Made by a program: the position numbers and the translations under genes
The notes under the pieces: generated by a model
Database searches by the model: none
Seen by the model: the letters and a program-made list of their open reading frames with translations, nothing else
Told to the model about the DNA's origin: nothing
Assembly: GCA_003014445.1 (NCBI GenBank)
Contig: PYGH01000005.1
Location: 81,578 to 145,577, forward strand
Direction of reading: 5' to 3'
Source: Fusobacterium naviforme
GTDB lineage: Bacteria; Bacillota; Clostridia; Lachnospirales; Lachnospiraceae
DNA: 64,000 nt
Shown: piece after piece, positions 16,597 to 23,722 of the stretch
How the letters are laid out: the number at the start of each line of letters is the position of its first letter
Position numbering within the stretch: position 1 is the first letter of the stretch

Positions 16597-17808
16597 TTAT
16601 TTCCCGCTGAGCCTCTCCTTTGCGGATACGACGACCGCACAGGCCGCATCGCCGGTGATATTCACAGTTGTGCGGCCCATATCAAAGATACGGTCCACGC
16701 CGGCTACCAGCGCGATTCCCTCTACCGGCAGCCCCACAGACTCCAGCACCATGGCGAGCATCACCATACCCGCACCGGGCACACCCGCTGTGCCGATAGA
16801 AGCGAGGGTAGCCGTGAGCACGATGGTGAGCATCTGGGAAAAGCTTAAGCTCAGTCCGTAGCAGGTTGCGATAAAGATGGCGCAGACACCCTGATAGATC
16901 GCGGTTCCGTCCATATTGATGGTTGCGCCGAGCGGCAGCACAAAGGAGTAGATATCCTTCGGAACGCCGAGCTTCTCTGAGCACTCCATATTCATGGGCA
17001 GGGTGCCGACAGAGGAGGCGGAGGAGAAGGCCAGAATGATAGCCGGCATCATCCCCCTGAAAAACTTCAGCGGGCTCATCTTTCCAATTACCGCGACAGT
17101 CATGGAATAGACCAGAACCGCATGAATCACATAGCAGATATAGGCGACCAGCAGCACCTTCGCGAGAGAGCCGATGATAGACGGGCCGTTCTCCGCGACG
17201 ACGGGACAGAGGAGACAGAAGACACCGATGGGTGAGAGCTTCAGTATCATCTCCATCGTTTTCATGCAGATCTCATTTACTGCCGAAACTGCATCCAGGC
17301 TCTTTCCGGACTTCTCTCCCGCAAGGATGATCGCGAAGCCGATGAAGAGAGAGGCCACAATCACCTGCAGCATATTGGATTCCACAAAGGGCTTCATGAA
17401 GTTATTCGGGAAGACGCCGACCAGCGTGTCCATAAAACTCACGGAGGAATTGGCCTCGTAGCTTAAATCGCTCGTCTGCAATACCGGGAAGGTCCCCTTG
17501 AAAAGATTTGCAAAGATCAGACCTATCGTCACGGCGAAGGCAGTCGTACACATGTAGTAGAGAACGGTCTTTCCGCCTATCGCCCCGAGCCGGCGAATAT
17601 CCTTCATGGAGATAACGCCGGACATAATAGAGAAAAAGACCAGCGGCGCGACGATCCACTTGATCAAATTCAGAAAGATGGTACCAAAGGGCTTGATGAA
17701 TTTCGTCGCAAGCTCCGGATTTCCGGTAAAGGCGATGCCGGCGGCAATCGCAAGCACCAGTGCAATAAAAATCTGTGTAGACAGCGCAAGTTTCCGTTTT
17801 TCCTTCAT
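16597..17808 (-). CDS. Dicarboxylate/amino acid:cation symporter (DAACS family)
   Basis: Secondary transporter of the GltP/GltT family that imports acidic amino acids or C4-dicarboxylates with Na+ or H+. The 403-residue protein has the family signatures: the serine-rich SSASSVGTLP in re-entrant loop 1, GATINMDGTAIYQG, and DMGRTTVNITGD in the substrate-binding helix. Arg in MGRTTVN argues for acidic substrates. Start ATG 17808 has GAGGGG upstream; the 28-residue in-frame extension lacks a site. It lies alone between selD and the zinc-ribbon gene. Confidence 0.93.
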   Translation of the reverse strand: MKEKRKLALSTQIFIALVLAIAAGIAFTGNPELATKFIKPFGTIFLNLIKWIVAPLVFFSIMSGVISMKDIRRLGAIGGKTVLYYMCTTAFAVTIGLIFANLFKGTFPVLQTSDLSYEANSSVSFMDTLVGVFPNNFMKPFVESNMLQVIVASLFIGFAIILAGEKSGKSLDAVSAVNEICMKTMEMILKLSPIGVFCLLCPVVAENGPSIIGSLAKVLLVAYICYVIHAVLVYSMTVAVIGKMSPLKFFRGMMPAIILAFSSASSVGTLPMNMECSEKLGVPKDIYSFVLPLGATINMDGTAIYQGVCAIFIATCYGLSLSFSQMLTIVLTATLASIGTAGVPGAGMVMLAMVLESVGLPVEGIALVAGVDRIFDMGRTTVNITGDAACAVVVSAKERLSGK

Positions 17809-17940
17809 GAATACACCCCTCTCTGTAAACTTCAATACGGTCATTTCGCAGCTTGTCAGTATAATTATAGCAATATCGCATAATTTATTCAATATTTTAT
17901 TTCTATTTTTTATGCACTTTGCTATATTTTTAACAATAAT

Positions 17941-18675
17941 CTACCGCTCCTCCAGACGATCCAAGCGCCAGATACGTATATTCATGGCCTCCAGCTCTAT
18001 CCCGCAGTACTGGCAGTGACGCGCCCCGAGATCCGTGACCGGCGCGCCGCAGTTCGGACAGTGCAGTCCTGTCGCGGCTCCCTCCACACGGGAGCTGTCC
18101 TGCACATGGATCAGCTCCAGCTGGAAGCGATGCTGCCCCTTCCGCACTTCCCCGGAGCGCTGCGCCTGCTCCCCCGACTGCCAGACCGGATGCCGGTACT
18201 CCAGCGCAGTCTGCACAATGATTCTGCAGAGCGCACTCTGCCGCTCATAGCGCGTGATCTCTGTCTGATGCACATATATCTCCTCAAAGCGCTCGCGTAT
18301 GCCCCTTCGCACTGCGTCCTCAATACGAAGCTGAAGCTGCTCCCGGATCGCCTCTGAGCCGTCCGGAAGTCCCGCCCTGTTCTGCTGCTCCACTGCCTTC
18401 AGATAGCGCTTCAGCAGCAGCTCACAGCGCTGCCTCCACTCCGGCCAGTGAAATTCCGGAAAGTCCTCCCTGATCCGCGGGAGCTCCACGCGCGTCATCC
18501 CCGCCACGCTCTTCGGACTCTCCTCATAGAGCTCCTCCCGCCGCCTGAGCCCCTCAATGAGAGAATTTGTGCCAAAGAGCAGGCGTGAAAGCTGTCGTGA
18601 CTTATGTCGCAGGTAGAAAAGCCCTCCCAGAAATGAGACGGCCGCCGCAATTCCAATGATCGTAAGTGCATTCAT
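17941..18675 (-). CDS. Membrane-anchored zinc-ribbon protein
   Basis: A 244-residue protein with an N-terminal membrane helix (LTIIGIAAAVSFLGGLFYL), a charged middle part with DFPEFHWPEWRQRCELLLKR that resembles Tim44-like/lumazine-binding-type domains, and a C-terminal zinc ribbon CPNCGAPVTDLGARHCQYCG. Function unknown. The ATG at 18675 comes 3 bases after the stop of the broken gene at 18679-18995, so the two were probably an operon. Confidence 0.75.
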   Translation of the reverse strand: MNALTIIGIAAAVSFLGGLFYLRHKSRQLSRLLFGTNSLIEGLRRREELYEESPKSVAGMTRVELPRIREDFPEFHWPEWRQRCELLLKRYLKAVEQQNRAGLPDGSEAIREQLQLRIEDAVRRGIRERFEEIYVHQTEITRYERQSALCRIIVQTALEYRHPVWQSGEQAQRSGEVRKGQHRFQLELIHVQDSSRVEGAATGLHCPNCGAPVTDLGARHCQYCGIELEAMNIRIWRLDRLEER

Positions 18676-18678
18676 ACT

Positions 18679-18995
18679 CTATCCCTCCGCGATCAGCTCT
18701 CCTTCCCCGCTGAATTCATAGAGATTGTCGAGGCCCATATCGACATAGCCCGTTCCGTCGTCATAGAACGGATTCAGATCCAGGCGGTTCACAAACCCCC
18801 ACTGCGCCTCCGTGAGTGCAAGCGCCGGTTTTCCTTCCGCCCCCTCTGTCCACTGAAGCCCGGAGAGCGTCAGACTGTTGTCCGCAATATAGGCTGCTGC
18901 ATGCCGCCGGTGCCGAGCCCCTGCCCCCTCCTGTGGACGCCCGCGCCCTGTCCTGTCACATGCTTCTCTCTCGCTCCCGGCCGATTCTCAGGCAT
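18679..18995 (-). pseudogene. Frameshifted small gene, possible internally deleted clostripain-like protein
   Basis: Translation by hand of the minus strand shows a start (ATG 18995, with GGAAGG upstream) reading MPENRPGAREKHVTGQGAGV then HRRGQGLGTG, which runs to a stop within 90 bases. In another frame the sequence continues open as AAYIADNSLTLSGLQWTE and later LNPFYDDGTGYVDMGLDNLY to a stop at 18679. The two halves therefore need a frameshift between about 18900 and 18950, a G-rich stretch with GGAGGGGG. The Gly-rich N-terminus and the FYDDGTGYVDMGLDN tail resemble the two ends of long clostripain-related proteins of clostridia (from memory, unproven), which would mean the peptidase core has been deleted. 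Confidence 0.5.
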
Positions 18996-19185
18996 GATAT
19001 CCTTCCTTTCTCAGCCTTCCGCTGCCAATCTCTCACTCCCTGCGATGACGGGAAACATATCCCACTGTCCCCGTTCCTCTCTCGCAGAGACTGCGCCGCA
19101 TTCTCTCATCTCCAAATATCATAGCGTTCCGCATACACTGCATGTATATAAGTCTGCCTAAGCTGTACCGCACTCCGCCCTCACA

Positions 19186-19818
19186 TCAGCTGCGCGCGAT
19201 CCACTCTCCCAGCACCGCAAACGGAAACAGCCTTCCGAGGCCCCAGCAGAGCGCCGCAAGCGGCAGCGCAGAGAGCGCATCAATCAGAACATGCTGCTTC
19301 GTGTACAGGGTCGAGAGCACAATCAGCGCGGACAGGATCACCGCGATGCCGCGAACCGGAAGCATTAGCCCCGGACTCACAAGCGCCATCGCCAGCACAA
19401 TATAGCACATGGAGCAGTGCATGCTGGGCGCACAGTTCAGTCCCTTGTAGCTCCCCCGGTACACCAACTGCATGACAAGCCCCGTGGCGCTCTCCGGCGG
19501 CGCCGGTCGGCGAAAGGTCGTGGGATAGGCAAGGTAACAGATGAGACTCAGGACAATATCCGCAGCCATCGCAGTCATATAGCGCCCGTAGTGCAGCGGA
19601 GATGCAAAGTAGAGCGCCAGCGGAAACAGCGCGATGAGCGGAAACCACAGCACATAGATATACACCCACACGGGGGCAAAGGGAATGCGGCGGTCTATCC
19701 CGCGCTCCACATTGTGCGGAGGCCCCTCAAGCGCCTCAACACCGAAATAGAGCAGGCACTGCCCGCCCAGCAGGATGGCCTGTGCCAGTATCAGTCTCCG
19801 CAGCTCTCCCATACGCAC
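19186..19818 (-). CDS. PAP2-family membrane phosphatase
   Basis: A 210-residue integral membrane protein of the type 2 phosphatidic acid phosphatase superfamily. It has about six membrane segments, the motif APSMHCSMCYI (PSxH) and the third motif TLYTKQHVLIDALSALPLA (HxxxD with the catalytic-type His). The first motif (KX6RP) is not obvious, as in inositol-phosphoceramide-synthase-like branches. Likely substrate is a lipid phosphate or pyrophosphate. A GTG at 19818 with AAGGGG 6 bases upstream is preferred; ATG 19812 is an alternative. Confidence 0.85.
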   Translation of the reverse strand: MRMGELRRLILAQAILLGGQCLLYFGVEALEGPPHNVERGIDRRIPFAPVWVYIYVLWFPLIALFPLALYFASPLHYGRYMTAMAADIVLSLICYLAYPTTFRRPAPPESATGLVMQLVYRGSYKGLNCAPSMHCSMCYIVLAMALVSPGLMLPVRGIAVILSALIVLSTLYTKQHVLIDALSALPLAALCWGLGRLFPFAVLGEWIARS

Positions 19819-19987
19819 TCTGTCCCCTTATCCCTGTCTTAAGTTCTCACAGACAGAGGCTCCGCTCCTCATTCTGAAGCTCCATGGTCTCCGTCTCTTT
19901 GCGCTTACACTATACCCTCTCACTCCCCGCTTTGCAATGCTGCAGTGCCTCTTCCTCCGCTTCGCACATCAAAAAACATAGTAAAAG

Positions 19988-20017
19988 ACGCGGATGATGT
20001 CGGCACACCACCCGCGT
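19988..20017 (-). terminator. Terminator after nhaC-like gene
   Basis: 12-bp stem with two G-T pairs (19988-19999 with 20006-20017) and a 6-nt loop, followed on the minus strand by CTTTTAC and then a T6 run a few bases further. Confidence 0.6.
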
Positions 20018-20057
20018 ATCGTATCATCTGTTTTTTCAGGCAGCAGTCCACTTCTCC

Positions 20058-21608
20058 TCAGCCTGCGATCTCCTTGCCCGCCTCTGCTCCTGTCAGCGGA
20101 TTCTCTGCCCTCTGCTGTGCAAAGTGGAGCACAGACATCATCGCAAGAAGGAGGGCAGCGCCAACTGCAAGGGAGATGAGCGCGTTCTGCACAAAGCCCG
20201 CCACCACATAGGTGAGGAAAGAGATCAGGGCGCAGCTCAGTGCGTATGGCATCTGCGTGGAGACATGTGCGATATGGTCACACTGCGCCCCGGCAGAGCT
20301 CATGATAGTCGTGTCGGAGATCGGGGAGCAGTGATCGCCGCAGACCGCACCCGCCATGCAGGCGGAGACGCAGATGATAGCCAGCGGATTTCCGCTCTCA
20401 AGCGGGAATACCTTCAGCGTGATCGGAATCAGGATACCGAAGGTTCCCCAGGAAGTTCCCGTTGCGAAGGCAAGACCGCAGGCGATCAGAAAGACAATCG
20501 CCGGAAGAAAGTTCAGCATTGACCCCGCGCTGTGCTCCACGACACCGGCGACATACTCCGCCGCACCGAGGGAATCTGTCATGCCCTTCAGCGTCCATGC
20601 AAGGCAGAGTATCATGATGGCCGGAACCATGGCCTTGAAGCCCTCCGTCAGACAGCTCATGCAGTCTCTGAACTCCAGCACGCCGCGGAGAGAATACGCC
20701 GCAATCGTCAGTACCAGCGCCACAAAGGAGCCAAGCACCAGTCCCACCGAGGCGTCACTGTTTGCAAAGGAATCCACAAAGCTGGTGCCCTCAAAAAACC
20801 CGCCGGTGTAGATCATGCCCACGACACAGCTCACAATGAGGACTAAGATGGGAAGGACCAGATCCAAAACGCCGCCCTTGCCCGCAGCGCTCTCATTCTC
20901 TGTGCTGACCGGAGGATTGACCGTGAAAATATTTCCGCGCAGCGCATTTGCCTCGTGCCGCGCCATCGGGCCGTAGTCCAGACGCAGAACTGTCAGCGTC
21001 ACCATCATGAGTATGGTGAAGAGCGCGTAGAAATTATAGGGAATCGCGTTGATAAAGAGCATCAGTCCGTTCGTCCCCTCAGGTGCAAAGCCGGAGATGG
21101 CCGCCGCCCAGGAAGAGATCGGCGCGATGATGCAGATCGGCGCCGCTGTCGCATCAATCAGATAGGCGAGCTTCGCCCTTGAGACATTCTGCCTGTCCGT
21201 CACCGGGCGCATCACACTGCCCACTGTCAGGCAGTTGAAGTAGTCGTCTATAAAGATGAGACAGCCCAGAAGGATCGTCGCAAGCTGCACACCAATGCGG
21301 GTCTTAAAGCGCCTCGCCGCCCACTGCCCGAAGGCCGCGGAGCCTCCCGCCCGGTTCATCAGTGAGACCAGCACGCCGAGGAACACGAGAAACATGAGTA
21401 TCCCGACATTGTAGGGATCGGATATCTGCGCGATGAGCCCCTCGCTGAAGATGTGATTCAGCGTCCCCTCAAAGCTGAAGCCCGAGTAGAAGAAGCCGCC
21501 CACAAGAATCCCCAGAAAGAGGGAGCTGTAGACCTCCTTTGTGATCAGTGCCAGTGCAATTGCGACGATCGGCGGCAGCAATGCCCAGAATGTACCGTGA
21601 AATGCCAT
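20058..21608 (-). CDS. NhaC-family Na+/H+ antiporter
   Basis: A 516-residue secondary transporter of the NhaC family. Visible are about twelve membrane segments and the conserved blocks FIDDYFNCLTVGSVMRPVTD, IDATAAPICIIAPISSW, ATGTSWGTFGILIPI and CGDHCSPISDTTIMSS. In characterised relatives these exchange Na+ for H+ or malate/lactate pairs; substrate here is not fixed. GGGGAGGAAG stands before the ATG. Its neighbours are unrelated, and a terminator follows. Confidence 0.9.
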   Translation of the reverse strand: MAFHGTFWALLPPIVAIALALITKEVYSSLFLGILVGGFFYSGFSFEGTLNHIFSEGLIAQISDPYNVGILMFLVFLGVLVSLMNRAGGSAAFGQWAARRFKTRIGVQLATILLGCLIFIDDYFNCLTVGSVMRPVTDRQNVSRAKLAYLIDATAAPICIIAPISSWAAAISGFAPEGTNGLMLFINAIPYNFYALFTILMMVTLTVLRLDYGPMARHEANALRGNIFTVNPPVSTENESAAGKGGVLDLVLPILVLIVSCVVGMIYTGGFFEGTSFVDSFANSDASVGLVLGSFVALVLTIAAYSLRGVLEFRDCMSCLTEGFKAMVPAIMILCLAWTLKGMTDSLGAAEYVAGVVEHSAGSMLNFLPAIVFLIACGLAFATGTSWGTFGILIPITLKVFPLESGNPLAIICVSACMAGAVCGDHCSPISDTTIMSSAGAQCDHIAHVSTQMPYALSCALISFLTYVVAGFVQNALISLAVGAALLLAMMSVLHFAQQRAENPLTGAEAGKEIAG

Positions 21609-21750
21609 GATTCTTCCTCCCCTGAAAGCTTTGTCACAGGACGGAATGTCCCGAGGCTCCGTCCCGGAGCCGAAATAACTGTATCAATTAAGGGCATCAT
21701 AACATCAAAAATTTATTTTGCACTTTTTTTCTATAATTTTTGATTTTTAT

Positions 21751-21763
21751 GGACAGTATGTCC
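21751..21763. promoter_or_regulatory. Short palindrome upstream of nhaC-like gene
   Basis: GGACAGTATGTCC is a perfect 5+3+5 palindrome about 145 bases upstream of the antiporter start, in AT-rich sequence. It could be an operator; there is no independent support. Confidence 0.2.
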
Positions 21764-21814
21764 AGTCCTTTGGTAAAAAAACAGCTTCCTCCATAAAACT
21801 ATGGATTCCGCCTG

Positions 21815-22624
21815 TTATTTCAACTGCTGATACCTATGCCTGCAGAGAAGCTCCAGCACACTGCCCGCAATGCAGCGCGACTTATCCGAGATCGTGCTGC
21901 AATTCTTCTGCTCGGATATCCGCGGATCAATATCCGCGATCTTCAGCCCCCGCTCCACCGGATAGCCGTCCCGGATGATGCCGCGGAGCACGCCGGATAA
22001 GCTTGCTCTGACCTCTGTCTCTCCGATTGTGGCGAGCAGCTCTCCCTCCCGCACAATATCCCCGATCTCACAGCGGTTGTGAATGCACCCGCTCTCCGGC
22101 GCGTGAATCACGCGAAGCGCGCCCTGCCCGGCGATGAGCCCCGGAACACCTGTATTCTGCGCCGCGCTTCCCTCTGTGATGATGCGCCCCAGATCGTGTC
22201 CGCGCTGCGTCTCGATCACAAAATCTGCATCCACGCCCGCGGTGAAGCCCGGCCCGAGCGCGATTGTGAGCGGAGCCATGCCGCGCGTCGTCCCGCAATT
22301 CCGCTTTGCGAGTATGGCGTCCACAAGCACAGAGGGCCGCAGGCGGGAAATGCTCTCTCCTGCCGGGTCCTGAAGGACCGGAACCTCATTCCTAAGAAGC
22401 ACTGCATCCAGCTCCGCCGGACACTCGATGCGCACGGCACGCATTCCCTCTACCTCCGTACTTCCCTGAAACATCGCCTCGCTGACTGCGACTCTTCTGC
22501 GAATTGCGGAGGGATTCGGCAGCTCCAGCACCAGCACGCGAAAGCCGCTCCTCCACAGCCTGTGGATGGTCCCGGTGGCGATATCTCCTCCGCCCCGCAC
22601 AACAATCAGTTCTTCACAAAGCAT
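21815..22624 (-). CDS. yqeB: Selenium-dependent molybdenum hydroxylase accessory protein YqeB (EF2563 family)
   Basis: Member of the family found only with selenium-dependent molybdenum hydroxylases (purine/xanthine/nicotinate type), with an inferred role in selenium cofactor insertion. The 269 residues begin MLCEELIVVRGGGDIATGTI, a Rossmann-like XdhC-type start. A second conserved block is ALGPGFTAGVDADFVIETQR with GHDLGRI, followed by a swivelling/biotinyl-like C-terminal part (IGDIVREGELLATIGE). ATG 22624 has GGAGG 6 bases upstream and overlaps the end of yqeC by 11 bases. The last about 20 residues are Cys-rich. Confidence 0.9.
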   Translation of the reverse strand: MLCEELIVVRGGGDIATGTIHRLWRSGFRVLVLELPNPSAIRRRVAVSEAMFQGSTEVEGMRAVRIECPAELDAVLLRNEVPVLQDPAGESISRLRPSVLVDAILAKRNCGTTRGMAPLTIALGPGFTAGVDADFVIETQRGHDLGRIITEGSAAQNTGVPGLIAGQGALRVIHAPESGCIHNRCEIGDIVREGELLATIGETEVRASLSGVLRGIIRDGYPVERGLKIADIDPRISEQKNCSTISDKSRCIAGSVLELLCRHRYQQLK

Positions 22625-23447
22625 ACTGTCCCTCCTCCCTCTCCGCCGCGGAGAATGCGCTCCACAGCCCTGCGATCCCATAGCGCTCCCGCAATTCCCT
22701 GAGTATGCGCTCCGCGCTTCTCTGAAGCTGCTCCGTGTCGCACTGATTCAGCACTGCAAGGTATCTGCGCCGAGCGACCGCCTTCCTGCCTCCCTGCTCT
22801 GAGGCGAGCAGACGCACGACATCCTCCTCCGTGACGCGGTGCTCCCCCGGAAGTCCCGAGAGCGCCCAGCGAAAGCAGCAGTCGCACAGTCTCTGTCCCA
22901 GCGCGGACATCCCGATCACCGCAAGCACGGTATCTGTCTCCGGATGCAGCGCCGGCTCATGTGCCGCGGGATATTTCATCGGAAGCATTCTCGCGCCATC
23001 TGCCTCTATCACACTGCACTCCGCCTTGCGTATCATTGCAGTGAGCAGCTCCGGCTCCGGCGCGCAGAGCTTTCGCACATCTCCCTCCCCCGGCTTCGCG
23101 GGACGTCCCAGAAGCGCAGCCCGACCGCTCCTCCACTCCCGGGCGCAGTCCTCCTCCGTCTCACAGAGAAACCGCCGCTTCGGAAGATAGAGCTTCGTCG
23201 TAGTCGTCATGAGGACACGGCGCTTCCGCGACATCTTCTGCGGAACAAATTCTGCCCCACAGGCTTTCCACACCGGTGCAGCCCCCTCTGCATACCCGCA
23301 GGGTTCTGCCCCGGTGGGGATTTTCATTGCCTGCATGGCAAGAAAACAGAGCAGCGTCGTTTTACCGCCGCTGCCCACAAGGGAGATCACTCTGTTTTCT
23401 TTTATCAGCTCCTCGATCAGAGGCCCTGCATTCCAGCTCATTTTCAT
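22614..23447 (-). CDS. yqeC: Selenium cofactor biosynthesis protein YqeC
   Basis: Putative nucleotide-binding enzyme of the labile selenium cofactor pathway. The 277-residue protein has a P-loop-like VISLVGSGGKTTLLCFLA, VLMTTTTKLYLP, VIEADGARMLPMKYP and HRVTEEDVVRLLASEQGG, all characteristic of the TIGR03172 family. It overlaps yqeB by 11 bases, so they form an operon. No Shine-Dalgarno sequence is visible before ATG 23447 (or 23441), and a promoter lies right against the start, suggesting a leaderless or very short-leader mRNA. Confidence 0.9.
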   Translation of the reverse strand: MKMSWNAGPLIEELIKENRVISLVGSGGKTTLLCFLAMQAMKIPTGAEPCGYAEGAAPVWKACGAEFVPQKMSRKRRVLMTTTTKLYLPKRRFLCETEEDCAREWRSGRAALLGRPAKPGEGDVRKLCAPEPELLTAMIRKAECSVIEADGARMLPMKYPAAHEPALHPETDTVLAVIGMSALGQRLCDCCFRWALSGLPGEHRVTEEDVVRLLASEQGGRKAVARRRYLAVLNQCDTEQLQRSAERILRELRERYGIAGLWSAFSAAEREEGQYAL

Positions 23448-23453
23448 AGCTGT

Positions 23454-23482
23454 ATTATGAGCCCGGTCTTGGTCAAAGTAAA
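23454..23482 (-). promoter_or_regulatory. Promoter candidate of yqeC-yqeB
   Basis: On the minus strand TTTACT and CATAAT are separated by 17 bases. The -10 ends only 6 bases before the yqeC ATG, so the transcript would begin at or next to the start codon. Confidence 0.4.
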
Positions 23483-23506
23483 GCGGGAATTACGGCAAAT
23501 GCCGAT

Positions 23507-23722
23507 TCATACCTCCCGTATGCCCTTCACCGTGTAATCCTTCGCCTCGACCGCCTGCTTCAGCGCCACATCCTCCGTGTTCTCCCGCAGTGTGACCAGT
23601 GCGCTGCCCTTCTCGTGGCTCACCTCTGCGCTCTCCACCTCCGGCAGCGCCTCCAGTGCCTTCTTCACAGCAGCCTCGCAGTGTCCGCACATCATGCCCT
23701 CAATCTCCATCAGCTTCTTCAT
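23507..23722 (-). CDS. Possible independently translated CopZ-like chaperone inside copA
   Basis: The C-terminal HMA domain of copA begins exactly at an in-frame ATG (23722) preceded by AAAGGAAG at ribosome-binding distance. Translation from it would yield a free 71-residue protein beginning MKKLMEIEGMMCGHC, the size and layout of a CopZ metallochaperone. The internal start may be used, or it may be the fossil start of a copZ gene that lost its separation from copA. Direct evidence of separate translation is lacking. Confidence 0.45.
   Translation of the reverse strand: MKKLMEIEGMMCGHCEAAVKKALEALPEVESAEVSHEKGSALVTLRENTEDVALKQAVEAKDYTVKGIREV

Noticed and set aside
18988..18990. TGA as selenocysteine codon in the broken gene, given selD nearby
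   Set aside because: No start codon precedes it in frame, whereas a good ATG with ribosome binding site lies in another frame; a frameshift explains it better.
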